A stretch of DNA of 64,000 bases, taken from an uncultured Ignavibacteriota bacterium (lineage in GTDB: Bacteria > Bacteroidota > Ignavibacteria > Palsa-1295). Location: NCBI GenBank assembly GCA_903900335.1, contig CAIUMP010000007.1, forward strand, positions 1 through 64,000, read 5' to 3'. A program made the translations under genes and the position numbers. Of this stretch, positions 15,821 to 24,900 are shown piece by piece (positions within the stretch are counted from its first letter, which is position 1; every line of letters begins with the position of its first letter). The notes under the pieces are model-generated. The model had not been told where the DNA came from. It was given only the letters and a program-made list of their open reading frames with translations, and did no database searches.

Positions 15821-18007
15821 TCAGAAGCGGATGACTTCTCCGGTCGCGAGCGACTCCCGCGCCGCGAAAGTTACGAGCGTCGTCGCCATCAACGAATCAA
15901 AGGGAATGGGCGCTTCGCCAGAGGCACCAAGCGATTTCAAAAATGCCTTCACTTCCTCCGCGTGTCCTTTGCCAGAGCCGCTTTCGGTTTTAGGCTTGCC
16001 GCCGCCGGACCATAACTCCAGCTCGGTGAAGTTCTTCATGATGGCAGTGCGGCCGTTGGAGAATACCTGAATCTCTTCCTTCGGCAACGTCTTGTCACCA
16101 TTGGCTATATACATGATCGTCGCGACGCTACCATCTTCGTAATCGACGGTGATAGAGACGGTGTCGCGGTCAACGGTGTCGGCGCGGCCTGTGGAGATGG
16201 AACGCGCAAAGACGCTGCGTGGCATTGCATCGCCAGTCAGATAGGTTGCGGTGTCGAGGAAATGACATCCTTCGCCGATAATGCGTCCTCCGCCATCGAC
16301 TTCATCCTGTGTCCAATGCGAGAGCGGCAGCGGTCCAGCATTGACGCGATAGAAGATCATCTTCGGCGAGACATCATCGAAGAACGCTTTCGTCTTAACG
16401 ACAAGCTGTGAGAAGCGGCGGTTGAATCCAACCATGAACTTCACATCGCCCGTCTTCCGCGCTTCCTCATATGCTGATGCTACCAGCGTGAGTTGCTCAC
16501 GATTCAGTGCCATCGGCTTTTCGACAAATACATGCTTGCCGGTGCGCAGTGCATCAGCGGCGAGCTTTGCATGGTCGCCGTGCCGCGTTGCGATGAAGAC
16601 GGTGTTGATGTCGGTGGCGGCGGTTACGTCCTTCGCATCGGTGGAGATTCTTGCAAAGCCGAACTTGCTCTGTGCATCCTGTGCGCTCGCGCCTGTTTGG
16701 TTTGCGACGGCGATGAGCTTGGCGTTCTCTTTGAGAGTTGGTAGGAGAAATCCTTGTGCGAAATTTCCTGCGCCAATGAAGCCAACGGCAGCCTCTCCTT
16801 TGACAACAGCCTTTGATTGTGGTAGTGCGCTCGGAGTATTACCACGCGCCTCCACCCCCCAGCCCCCTCCTCGTTCCGAGGTGGGGGAGTAGGTTAGTAC
16901 CATGCCAAGGTATCGCTCTTTCTTTTCACCGGCAATGATCGCATACGCTTCGCCCGCTTGCTCGATAGGGAAGGTGTGCGTGGTGATCACTTTCGGATCG
17001 ATCTTCTTCTCAGCAACGAGGCGAACAAATTCCTGCATGTTGCGGCGTTCCGTCCAGCGGACATAGCCGATGGGATAGTCCACGCCGCGGTCTTCGTAGG
17101 ATGGATCGTAGCGTCCTGGACCATACGAGCGCGAAAGCTTAAACTCTAACTCCTTCACGAAATAAATATCGCGCGGAAGATTCATCTCGCTTACGCCGAC
17201 CATGATAATGCGCGCGCGGTCTCGGGCGATGTCGGCGGAGAAGGTGATGGGATCGTTGGACTTCGTCCCGGCGCAGATAATTACGGCGTCAGCACCGTAG
17301 CCGCCTGTCAGAGACTTGATTGTCTCGACTACTCCGGCCTGGTTGCGATTGAACGCATACGTGGCCGTATTCTTCCGTGCGACTTCGACATGATGATCGT
17401 CGAGATCCACACCTATTGTCACGCATCCCGCTGCTTTCGAGATAGCGCACGCAAGTTGACCAACGAGGCCGAGTCCGATAACGACGACTGTCTCGCCGAA
17501 TGTCACATTCGCTTGGCGAAGGCCCTGCATTGCAATCGCACCGAGTGTGGTGTAGCACGCTTCCTCGAACGGCACTTCGTCGGGGATCTTCACGCACAGA
17601 TTACGGAGCACGCTTACCACTTCCGCGTGGCTCGCGCCTTGTCCGCCGCAAGCGACGCGGTCGCCGGGTTTCAGGTCGGTGACATCCTCGCTGACGGCGA
17701 TGACCTCACCCGCGCAAGAATATCCGAGCGGGCCGGGAGTATCGAGCTTGCGCATCACGCGCTGGTACGTTGCCCAGAATCCTTGCTGCTTTACGTCGGC
17801 GAGGACTTTCTTCACATCCTCCGGTCGCTGCCGCGCTTTGTCGAGCATGGATGCCCGTGCAAGATCGACCTTCGTCTTCTCTGTGCCTGCGGAGATGAGG
17901 CTCGCATGGACGTGCACGAGCACACCGGCGCGCTTCGGCTCTGTCGGCGAAGGCACGTCGCTAATGGTAATGGCGCCGGAGCGCATGGATTGGAGGAGTT
18001 GCTTCAC
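15821..18007 (-). CDS. Two-domain oxidoreductase (Zn-ADH-like + Gfo/Idh/MocA)
   Basis: A 728-residue fusion known from polysaccharide gene clusters as a bi-domain oxidoreductase. Residues 1-360 are a zinc-type alcohol dehydrogenase-like domain (GPLGYSCAGEVIAVSEDV, GDRVACGG, Rossmann VIGLGLVGQLA). Residues about 405-728 are a Gfo/Idh/MocA domain (VGFIGAGNFAQGFLLPTL; catalytic-type EKPMALN; GFNRRFS; GGGRIIGEGCHFLD). The pair is thought to oxidise and re-reduce a sugar-nucleotide or glycoside. The inter-domain linker SPTSERGGGWGVEARGNTPS is encoded by a palindrome of the dispersed-repeat type (16863-16887). Start codon GTG. Possibly linked to the glycan genes elsewhere in the window. Confidence 0.85.
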   Translation of the reverse strand: MKQLLQSMRSGAITISDVPSPTEPKRAGVLVHVHASLISAGTEKTKVDLARASMLDKARQRPEDVKKVLADVKQQGFWATYQRVMRKLDTPGPLGYSCAGEVIAVSEDVTDLKPGDRVACGGQGASHAEVVSVLRNLCVKIPDEVPFEEACYTTLGAIAMQGLRQANVTFGETVVVIGLGLVGQLACAISKAAGCVTIGVDLDDHHVEVARKNTATYAFNRNQAGVVETIKSLTGGYGADAVIICAGTKSNDPITFSADIARDRARIIMVGVSEMNLPRDIYFVKELEFKLSRSYGPGRYDPSYEDRGVDYPIGYVRWTERRNMQEFVRLVAEKKIDPKVITTHTFPIEQAGEAYAIIAGEKKERYLGMVLTYSPTSERGGGWGVEARGNTPSALPQSKAVVKGEAAVGFIGAGNFAQGFLLPTLKENAKLIAVANQTGASAQDAQSKFGFARISTDAKDVTAATDINTVFIATRHGDHAKLAADALRTGKHVFVEKPMALNREQLTLVASAYEEARKTGDVKFMVGFNRRFSQLVVKTKAFFDDVSPKMIFYRVNAGPLPLSHWTQDEVDGGGRIIGEGCHFLDTATYLTGDAMPRSVFARSISTGRADTVDRDTVSITVDYEDGSVATIMYIANGDKTLPKEEIQVFSNGRTAIMKNFTELELWSGGGKPKTESGSGKGHAEEVKAFLKSLGASGEAPIPFDSLMATTLVTFAARESLATGEVIRF

Positions 18008-18137
18008 GGGAGAATGGGCGCTTTTTTAGCTGTGAAAGTTGTGAGAAACAAGAACGCGAGCCGAGGGAAGTTCGTCCCAGCCATCACCTTACGCGATTTC
18101 GCATCGTTGGATTCAATCCCCAAGTATGTTTTGGCGA

Positions 18138-18647
18138 CTAATGGTATCCTTTGGTGAGAGAATAGATGAACCAGACCTCAAGTCCGATAAGAATCGCAAC
18201 GGGTGCAATGGCCTGAGCATAGCCATCGAGATAATTCTTCTCAATGATAGGAGGACCGCTGCCAGGTGAAAGCTCCACAATAATCGGATTAGGTTTGATC
18301 GTGAATGCACTTCCAGTAAGGATGTCCACGGGCATTCCAAGGATACTCCATGGTGCCCACAAGTTAGCAAAGAACCAAGCCGAAACGTTATTGCCAGTTT
18401 GTATCCTTGAGGTTCGATACCCTTCCTTAGAAACCTCGATGATGTGTGTGGAACCGCGTTTGAGCTTCGAGCGGAAGAACCCATCAGCGTGGAAAATACT
18501 ATCAATCGTTATTCGGGCGTCCGCAGGTCTCGCGATGATTGAGACATCCTCCAATTCACTATTGAGCATCGCCCCGCATCCGGAAGTCGAAACGCACAGG
18601 GCGAGGAAACCGAGGAGAGTAAAGGAGAGATTTGTTCGATACCTCAT
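18138..18647 (-). CDS. PEGA-like lipoprotein
   Basis: A 169-residue lipoprotein with lipobox STSGC (Cys about residue 24). Residues 35-85 resemble a PEGA domain (SIIARPADARITIDSIFH..GFFRSKLKRGSTHIIEVSKEGYRT). One hydrophobic segment near the C-terminus (IAPVAILIGLEVWFIYSL) may be membrane-embedded. PEGA modules are found on surface-layer and envelope proteins and may bind other surface structures. It follows the GIY-YIG gene by 49 bp and the PDZ repeat gene, so the three may be one transcript. Confidence 0.65.
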   Translation of the reverse strand: MRYRTNLSFTLLGFLALCVSTSGCGAMLNSELEDVSIIARPADARITIDSIFHADGFFRSKLKRGSTHIIEVSKEGYRTSRIQTGNNVSAWFFANLWAPWSILGMPVDILTGSAFTIKPNPIIVELSPGSGPPIIEKNYLDGYAQAIAPVAILIGLEVWFIYSLTKGYH

Positions 18648-18696
18648 CTATGTCTAACCGACAAACAGGGCCATTCGTTTGGGCGGGAATGTCTCT

Positions 18697-19053
18697 TCAT
18701 CGCCGCTTATTATATCCCTTCTCCTCAAAGGGTTGCACATCCTCGATCGTCAACGCTTCCAGTGCGACCAACTCGGCTCGCTCATCTACTGCGGGATCAT
18801 CCGATTGCTTCAACTCATGCAGTACCTCAAACGCGAAATTCTCAGCCCCAAATTGCTTCCAGTCTGCCTGCAATGCAGTGTTTGGATGCCCGCCGGAATC
18901 GAGCTTGAATTTCTCTCGATTCCAGATCAGATCTAAGTTCGTTGCCTTCGCGACATAGACTTTGCCATTGACGAGATTCCGAATGGCGAAGATGCCCATT
19001 CGGAATTTCATTTGCCTGTATTCTTCTTTGAGTTCTTTACGTGTCTTGCTCAT
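18697..19053 (-). CDS. Degenerate GIY-YIG-like small protein
   Basis: 118 residues. Residues 19-75 fit the GIY-YIG fold: MGIFAIRNLVNGKVYVAKATNL in place of GIY...YIG, then HPNTALQADWKQFGAENFAFEVLHEL and a terminal EKGYNK. Small free-standing GIY-YIG relatives with this order (KELKEEY start, LQ.DW..FG) are known in Firmicutes and Bacteroidota and their function is unclear. The second motif is YVA rather than YIG, so DNA cleavage is doubtful. ATG at 19053 overlaps the TGA of the upstream PDZ gene by one base (TGATG), which implies translational coupling. Confidence 0.7.
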   Translation of the reverse strand: MSKTRKELKEEYRQMKFRMGIFAIRNLVNGKVYVAKATNLDLIWNREKFKLDSGGHPNTALQADWKQFGAENFAFEVLHELKQSDDPAVDERAELVALEALTIEDVQPFEEKGYNKRR

Positions 19054-21473
19054 CACTTCTTCTCCGGTATTCCGTCATCGTATAGAATGCCACGCTGACT
19101 CTTCACGACTGCCTCGCCCTGCTTCGCGCGCGGGTCGATATAGAAGTCATCGCCGTGGCCTAAGTCAATGAGCATACCAAGTGAACCACTGTGGCGGGGT
19201 GGGATGAAGTTACCGCCGCCCTGGGAGTTGGTGGTGTCCGTCATATTAATATAGTAGTGATCATCGCCGTGACTGTCAAGCAAGTATGCGAAGGACACGA
19301 AGAAGCCACAGCCTTGCGAAGCGCCCGATGAGCGGTAAGTGTCCTTGCCTTCGAAATCCTCCAAGCAGCCGCTGGACCAATCATGTGCGTTGCCCTGCTC
19401 AAGCCAGGCGTATGCATCGTAACTATCATCGCCAGAGTCATCGAGGAGCGCCCCGAACGAAAGATGAATGCCGCTGCCCTGGGAATATTGTCCAGCCGAA
19501 TAGCGATCTGAACCTTGCCAATCATGGAGGATACCAAGTGAGTACCAGTAGCTACCACCCTGACTGAAAATGCCAGCGTCATATACATCATCGCCGTATC
19601 TGTCGCTCAGTAGCCCAATTCCCCCATCTGTTCCGATGCCGGTGCTCCAGGGACGCATACCATAGCCGAATCCCTGGGACATTGCGAGATGCGCGCGCTT
19701 CGGCCAGCGCTCATCGGGATATTTCCATCCAGCGCGGTAAGAATCGTTGCCAGATCGTTCGAGGAGCATCCCGAATCCCTTCGTGTAAGCGAAGCCCTGT
19801 GAATAGACGTCGGCGATATAGTGGTCAGAGCCAGAGTGATCGTAGAGCAAGCCGATCCCGAGCATTGCGGCACCCTGGGAGCACCAATGCGACGTGTAAA
19901 TATCATCGCCATCGAAATCGGCAAGAATTCCAACGCCCAAGCAGCCCGCACCTTGCGTCCAGCTTGTGCCGCGATAGGTGTCATTGCCTTTGCAATCAAC
20001 GAGAACGTCTACGCAGCCCACTCCCGAGGCGACACTTCCATTATATAGATCATTGCCTGACATGTCGGCAATAAAGCGATATTGACCGGGCTTACAGCGT
20101 GGGAGGTTCTGATCATAGACATCGTCGCCACCTAGATCGAGGATGAATGCAAAATCCCCATAGTAATGATTCGGTCCGGGGCCGCCGACTACGCAGCGTC
20201 TTCCGTCCTTTGTTTTCCATTCGAGAATCACTTCGCCATCAACCCCAAGCACTGGTCCCTTTGCGCTGGCGTGAGGTACGGTTGCAAACGTTTTCGCGAA
20301 CATTGTTAGCCAATTGGTGTCCGCGAGCGTGGCAAGCATTCGCGATGCGCTTACAATGTCCGCGAGATGAACTTTGTCAGCGCTACCCAGCAGGTTTGTT
20401 AACCACTTCTCTGTGCTGGTTCGAGCCTTCAATTGGGAAAACGGATCGTGGTTTGAGGAGTCCAGCGCGTCCTCCCAATTGTGATCAACGTCAAGCAATT
20501 CGGAAAGTCTGTTCGGCAGTGTGTCGAGATTGCCGCGTACAGGGGCATACCCCCTATCGAGAAGATCTTGAACCTTCGCGAGATAGTCTTTGAGTTGCTC
20601 GATATTTGTGGGAAGTGTGAAGCGAGGTAAATCTCTCGGTAGGCAGCCAAGTTGATATGCGGCCGCGCCTATTGCTCCACTCATTCCCTGCCCCGCGGCA
20701 AGGGAGTCCCACACACTTTGATCGATCAATCGGGATAACGCACCGACCCTCATGGGATAATGATCCAGATAGGTTACAGCGTTCAAGCGAAATGGATTTG
20801 GCCGATCCGTGAATGGTAGATCGCAAAAGTCCAGATCAGCAACTCCGGCGATCTGCTCGGCGATCGTGTCCGCCCATCCTGTCAGATGCTTCTCGGCGAG
20901 GGTGCGTTGCATCCAGGAGTCCTTGCGAACTGCACCGAGCCCTCCGGGTTCGACGTAAGGCATTTTCGTTCGCTGGCCAGTGAAGAGCGGGACTGGAATC
21001 TCTCGCAACTCTCCTTTTCGCAAAAATTGGACGCGAAGCGTATCGCCATGAACACCTCCCGCGCTTGTTGGTGAAACCCCGTGCATGGTGCTCAGCCGTG
21101 TGTTCAGTACATCATCTGGTCCATATACCGAGTCTTCCAGAGTTTGGCCATTTACGCGCAGAATCACATCGTCCATCATGAGACCAGCGCGATCAGCGGA
21201 CCAATACGGAGCGATATGCCAGATGCGATTTCCCTTTATCGTATCCTTGCCGTGGGTGAGAATTCGTACGGAGTCAGCAGGGAAGTTATTCATATAGACT
21301 CCAAAGCGAGGCTTCAGGTCTGGCACCGGGCCTTTTCGCACAAACGGTGGATAATCGACGTAACTCAGTGAGTGATTGATCAGACTGTCCGTGCTTGCTT
21401 GTGCCCAGCCGAACGATGGAGCAAAAGCAGTTGCCGCAAGAAGGAGCACAGTTGGAAAAGAATATTTCTGCAT
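19053..21473 (-). CDS. Exported PDZ protein with ~12 Asp/Tyr/SQG repeats
   Basis: An 806-residue exported protein. Signal peptide ends FGWAQ (about 25). A PDZ-like domain spans about 55-165 (RFGVYMNNFPADSV...IAPYWSADRAGLMMDDVILRVNGQ). The middle (about 180-410) looks alpha-helical and unfamiliar. From about 437 to the end there are about twelve units of 24-40 residues with consensus G-[ILF]-L-x-D-x-x-G-[DNS]-D-x-Y-x(4-8)-SQG, for example LADFDGDDIYTSHWCSQG and LLYDHSGSDHYIADVYSQG. The regular Asp pairs suggest a calcium-binding beta-solenoid, reminiscent of but different from RTX repeats. No T9SS tail. Translationally coupled to a GIY-YIG-like gene. I do not recognise the repeat family. Confidence 0.7.
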   Translation of the reverse strand: MQKYSFPTVLLLAATAFAPSFGWAQASTDSLINHSLSYVDYPPFVRKGPVPDLKPRFGVYMNNFPADSVRILTHGKDTIKGNRIWHIAPYWSADRAGLMMDDVILRVNGQTLEDSVYGPDDVLNTRLSTMHGVSPTSAGGVHGDTLRVQFLRKGELREIPVPLFTGQRTKMPYVEPGGLGAVRKDSWMQRTLAEKHLTGWADTIAEQIAGVADLDFCDLPFTDRPNPFRLNAVTYLDHYPMRVGALSRLIDQSVWDSLAAGQGMSGAIGAAAYQLGCLPRDLPRFTLPTNIEQLKDYLAKVQDLLDRGYAPVRGNLDTLPNRLSELLDVDHNWEDALDSSNHDPFSQLKARTSTEKWLTNLLGSADKVHLADIVSASRMLATLADTNWLTMFAKTFATVPHASAKGPVLGVDGEVILEWKTKDGRRCVVGGPGPNHYYGDFAFILDLGGDDVYDQNLPRCKPGQYRFIADMSGNDLYNGSVASGVGCVDVLVDCKGNDTYRGTSWTQGAGCLGVGILADFDGDDIYTSHWCSQGAAMLGIGLLYDHSGSDHYIADVYSQGFAYTKGFGMLLERSGNDSYRAGWKYPDERWPKRAHLAMSQGFGYGMRPWSTGIGTDGGIGLLSDRYGDDVYDAGIFSQGGSYWYSLGILHDWQGSDRYSAGQYSQGSGIHLSFGALLDDSGDDSYDAYAWLEQGNAHDWSSGCLEDFEGKDTYRSSGASQGCGFFVSFAYLLDSHGDDHYYINMTDTTNSQGGGNFIPPRHSGSLGMLIDLGHGDDFYIDPRAKQGEAVVKSQRGILYDDGIPEKK

Positions 21474-21954
21474 GATTCAGAGGATATGATGCCGGATCAG
21501 TTTTACAGCCACGAAGACGTTGGACATATGAAATTCGCCTGTATTGTGCAAAACTACGAACAATTAACAGTTGCAACATAAAGAAGTAAGAGGCGACGGC
21601 TATTTTGTGAGTAAAATTCGATGCTGCTGGGTCCGAATTCTGAACCGAAAACTTGAACTCTTCCATGTCAGCTGGACCGTTTTCAATTGGCTGTTTCGAC
21701 GACTTTCTGCCAGTTAGAGCTTATTTTGACGCGCAAGGCTGAGAAAGAATTGGATTTTACTGGATGGGCAAAAACATTGCGTATATTCGAGCCTGTTCTT
21801 CGACCCCCCCACAGGGAAGAAGATGAAGTCTCAAGGCTGTTCCTGTATTCCAATTATCCTGTGTCGCATCCTTGTCAATATTTTCTTCCAATTAGGTTCG
21901 TCAACATCGCTAATTCTGTACTACAAGTTACTTTCTCACACAACTTAGTCGTCA
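21474..21954. other. Divergent intergenic region without a supported gene
   Basis: 481 bp between the divergent PDZ gene and the giant collagen-Kelch gene. AT-richer than its surroundings. A small plus-strand frame (21687-21971) overlaps the giant gene start, has no conserved look and is not called. The only signals I see are two promoter-like boxes for the plus strand: TATATTCG at 21782-21789 and TAGGTTCG at 21893-21900. Confidence 0.6.
21872..21900 (+). promoter_or_regulatory. Candidate promoter of the giant surface protein
   Basis: TTG at 21872-21874, an 18-bp spacer and TAGGTTCG at 21893-21900, one mismatch from the Bacteroidota TAnnTTTG box. Transcription would start near 21906, giving a leader of about 48 nt before the ATG at 21955. 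Confidence 0.4.
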
Positions 21955-24900
21955 ATGAAACTCACACATAGTGTTGTGGCGCTTGCGATGGCGTCCAGTC
22001 TCCTATTTGGGTCCATTTCGCATGGCCAGACTCCATCTCACACTGGAGCGATGCCGAAAACGCTCTCCTACCAAGCGCAGGTTCGCTCGTCCGAAGGCGC
22101 GGCTATCCTTGATGGCGAGTACAGCGTTACGATTCGCCTCTATTCAGACGCGCAAGGAACTGCGGAGGTCTGGCGAGACACATACACCACCACCATTCAG
22201 AATGGCGTTCTGAATCTGATGTTGGGCTCTGGTGCCAAGCCGCTTCCAGAACCTGCCGCAATGGACCAGGCCCTGTGGCTAAGTGTACAGGTCGGCGACG
22301 GCTTGGAAATGCGGCCGTTTACGCAGCTTTCCGCTTCACCTTACGCGCTTAATGTTCCAGACCAGTCGATCACGGCCCAGAAGATCAACGCCGACTATGT
22401 GAAGTCTATCACGGTCAATGGTGAGAAACTCTCAGGGAACGGGCAAAATGTTTCCATTGAGACGGGTGCTGGCATTACCGCCGCTCTCGATCCTACCACA
22501 AATACCATTCTTCTTTCGAGCGCTAGTGCGAACGGTAGGACAAATTCAAAGGGAAGTCAGGCCCAGGCCAATGTGACCAATCCCAATGAGGGCGGAACGG
22601 GGATCACATCCTATACGACTGGTGATATTCTTTACGCATCGGGTTCGACCACGCTTTCTAAGCGGGCTATTGGTACCACGGGCCAGGTCCTGACTGTGTC
22701 TGGTGGAGTTCCAGTATGGGCCAGCGGTACTCCAGGACCAACCGGACCGACTGGTAGCGCTGGCGCAACAGGTTCGCAAGGCCCTCAGGGTAACACCGGT
22801 GCGACAGGTGCCCAGGGACCACAAGGTACTGCTGGCGCAACGGGCGCTCAGGGTCCGCAAGGAAATGCCGGAGCAACCGGCGCTCAAGGTCAGCAAGGGG
22901 CCGCTGGAACGCGTGGTGCCACGGGTCCGACTGGTGCACAAGGTAACACTGGCGCGCAGGGAGCTCAAGGAAACACCGGAGCTACTGGAAGCCAGGGGGC
23001 TCAAGGAAACGCCGGAGCAACCGGAGCCCAAGGCCCACAGGGCAACACTGGCGCGGCAGGCGCACGTGGTGCTACCGGTGCACAGGGGCCACAAGGTAAC
23101 ACCGGAGCAACGGGTCCACAGGGTAATGACGGTAGGACAGGGGCCAAGGGTGACAAAGGCGATAAGGGTGATAAAGGAGATAGAGGAGACAGCGGCGCGA
23201 AGGGCGACAAAGGGGACCGTGGCGACCATGGAGACAAGGGTGATGAAGGTGACATCAAGCTCCCCGACAACAACTTCGACCGAGATGACATGCTCGGCGA
23301 CTCAACGCATTATTGGTGGAAAGTCTATGCCGATAGCATAATCACCGACCGAGGTGCTGGCGTAATCTATAACCCAGGACCCGGCAAGGCCTTTACACCT
23401 ATTCAAAATGGTACCATCGGACAGGTGCTCACGATGGACACCGGAGGTACTCCGAAGTGGTCAACGAGCTTCATTCCGCATACAGACATCGTCGCATCAC
23501 TCGGTGACCCACAACACAGATTTAGCGATCTGTTCCTCGGACCACACTCCTTGTCGATCAGCAACAGTTCGCTCTTCACAACCACAAGCATCACTGCGCC
23601 AATTCAGACAGGCACGGATGGTTGCACCGATTGTGAAGCGCTCGTGATCTCTGTGACGACAGATCCGAACGCTACTCCAGCTCCGGCAATGTCGATCGAG
23701 TCAGGTGGCAATGTCCAAGTTACAGGGGACGTGCAAACCGGCGGTGGAGTCTCTGTTAATGGTGGCGACTTGAATGTTACCAACGGAGGCGGTCTCAACG
23801 TTGGTGGTGACGCAGCTCTTGATGGAGGTCTTGCTGTGGGAGGTGCAGTCTCCTTGGCAAGTGGACTTTCGACTGATGCGATTATCACTCCCTCATCGGA
23901 CATTTCGGTGCCCCTCGGTGACCCGCAGCATAGATTTAGCGATCTTTACCTTGGGCCACATTCATTGTCAATCAGCAACAGCTCGCTATTCACAACGACA
24001 AGTATTACTGCCCCTATTCAGACCGGCACGGACGGTTGCACCGATTGCGAAGCGCTCGTTATCTCGGTAACGACCGATCCCAACGCAAAGCCCGAGCCGG
24101 CACTCTCCATTGAGAATGGTGGAAACGTGCAGGTTACTGGTGATGTCCAGACTGGCGGTGGTGTGTCGGTTAATGGCGGTGACTTGAACGTTACCAATGG
24201 TGGTGGTCTCAATGTCGGTGGCGACGCGGCTCTAAATGGTGGGCTCAGTGTCACTGGTGGTACGAGCATCGGCGGCGATTTGAGCCTGACGGGTGGTGCT
24301 GTCCTTGGTGGGACGGTCCAGGCTCTCGGAGGCGTGCAATTTGGTGTGGACGCATCCACGTTCGCGGACAACCCAGCGATGAATGATGCGCACGTTGACA
24401 TCAAGTACTATTGGCCGATGGCGCCGCCTGCCAGCACGGATCTCTACTTAAAGTCAGCAGGCACAACAACCGGAAACGGATTCTACCAGCTTGAGTGGGG
24501 TGCGCTGACAGCCAGCGATATTGCGGATGGCTCAATTTCTAACGCGAAGCTTACGAATTCTACGATCGGACTAACGAGCGTGGATGGGTCATTGAACGTC
24601 CCGGCAAGCGCCCTTGCGCTCGGCACTGCGGGAAGTATTACGCTCGCTCTCGGGCACAGCAACACGTGGACTGCTGACCAGCTTCTACCATCAAGCTCAT
24701 CCCAGGGCGATAACGTGATCTCAGCGATCAATGCTGGCTCTACTGCCTTGACTCAAGTGACATCCGAGGCGTCCACGCGGGCCGCAGCAGTCTCAGCCGA
24801 GACCTCGCGTGCCACCGGCGTCGAAGCGACAAAGGCGGATGATAACACCGTCGTCCATCTTGCAGGTACGGAGACGATCGGCGGCGCGAAGAGCTTCGCC

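Noticed and set aside
21687-21971. A 94-codon frame upstream of the giant gene
   Set aside because: It covers the candidate promoter boxes, overlaps the real start and has no conserved features.
22546-23291. Long antisense frames opposite the collagen region
   Set aside because: They mirror the Gly-x-y codon pattern (Ser/Pro/Leu-rich translation) and arise from the biased composition of the real gene.
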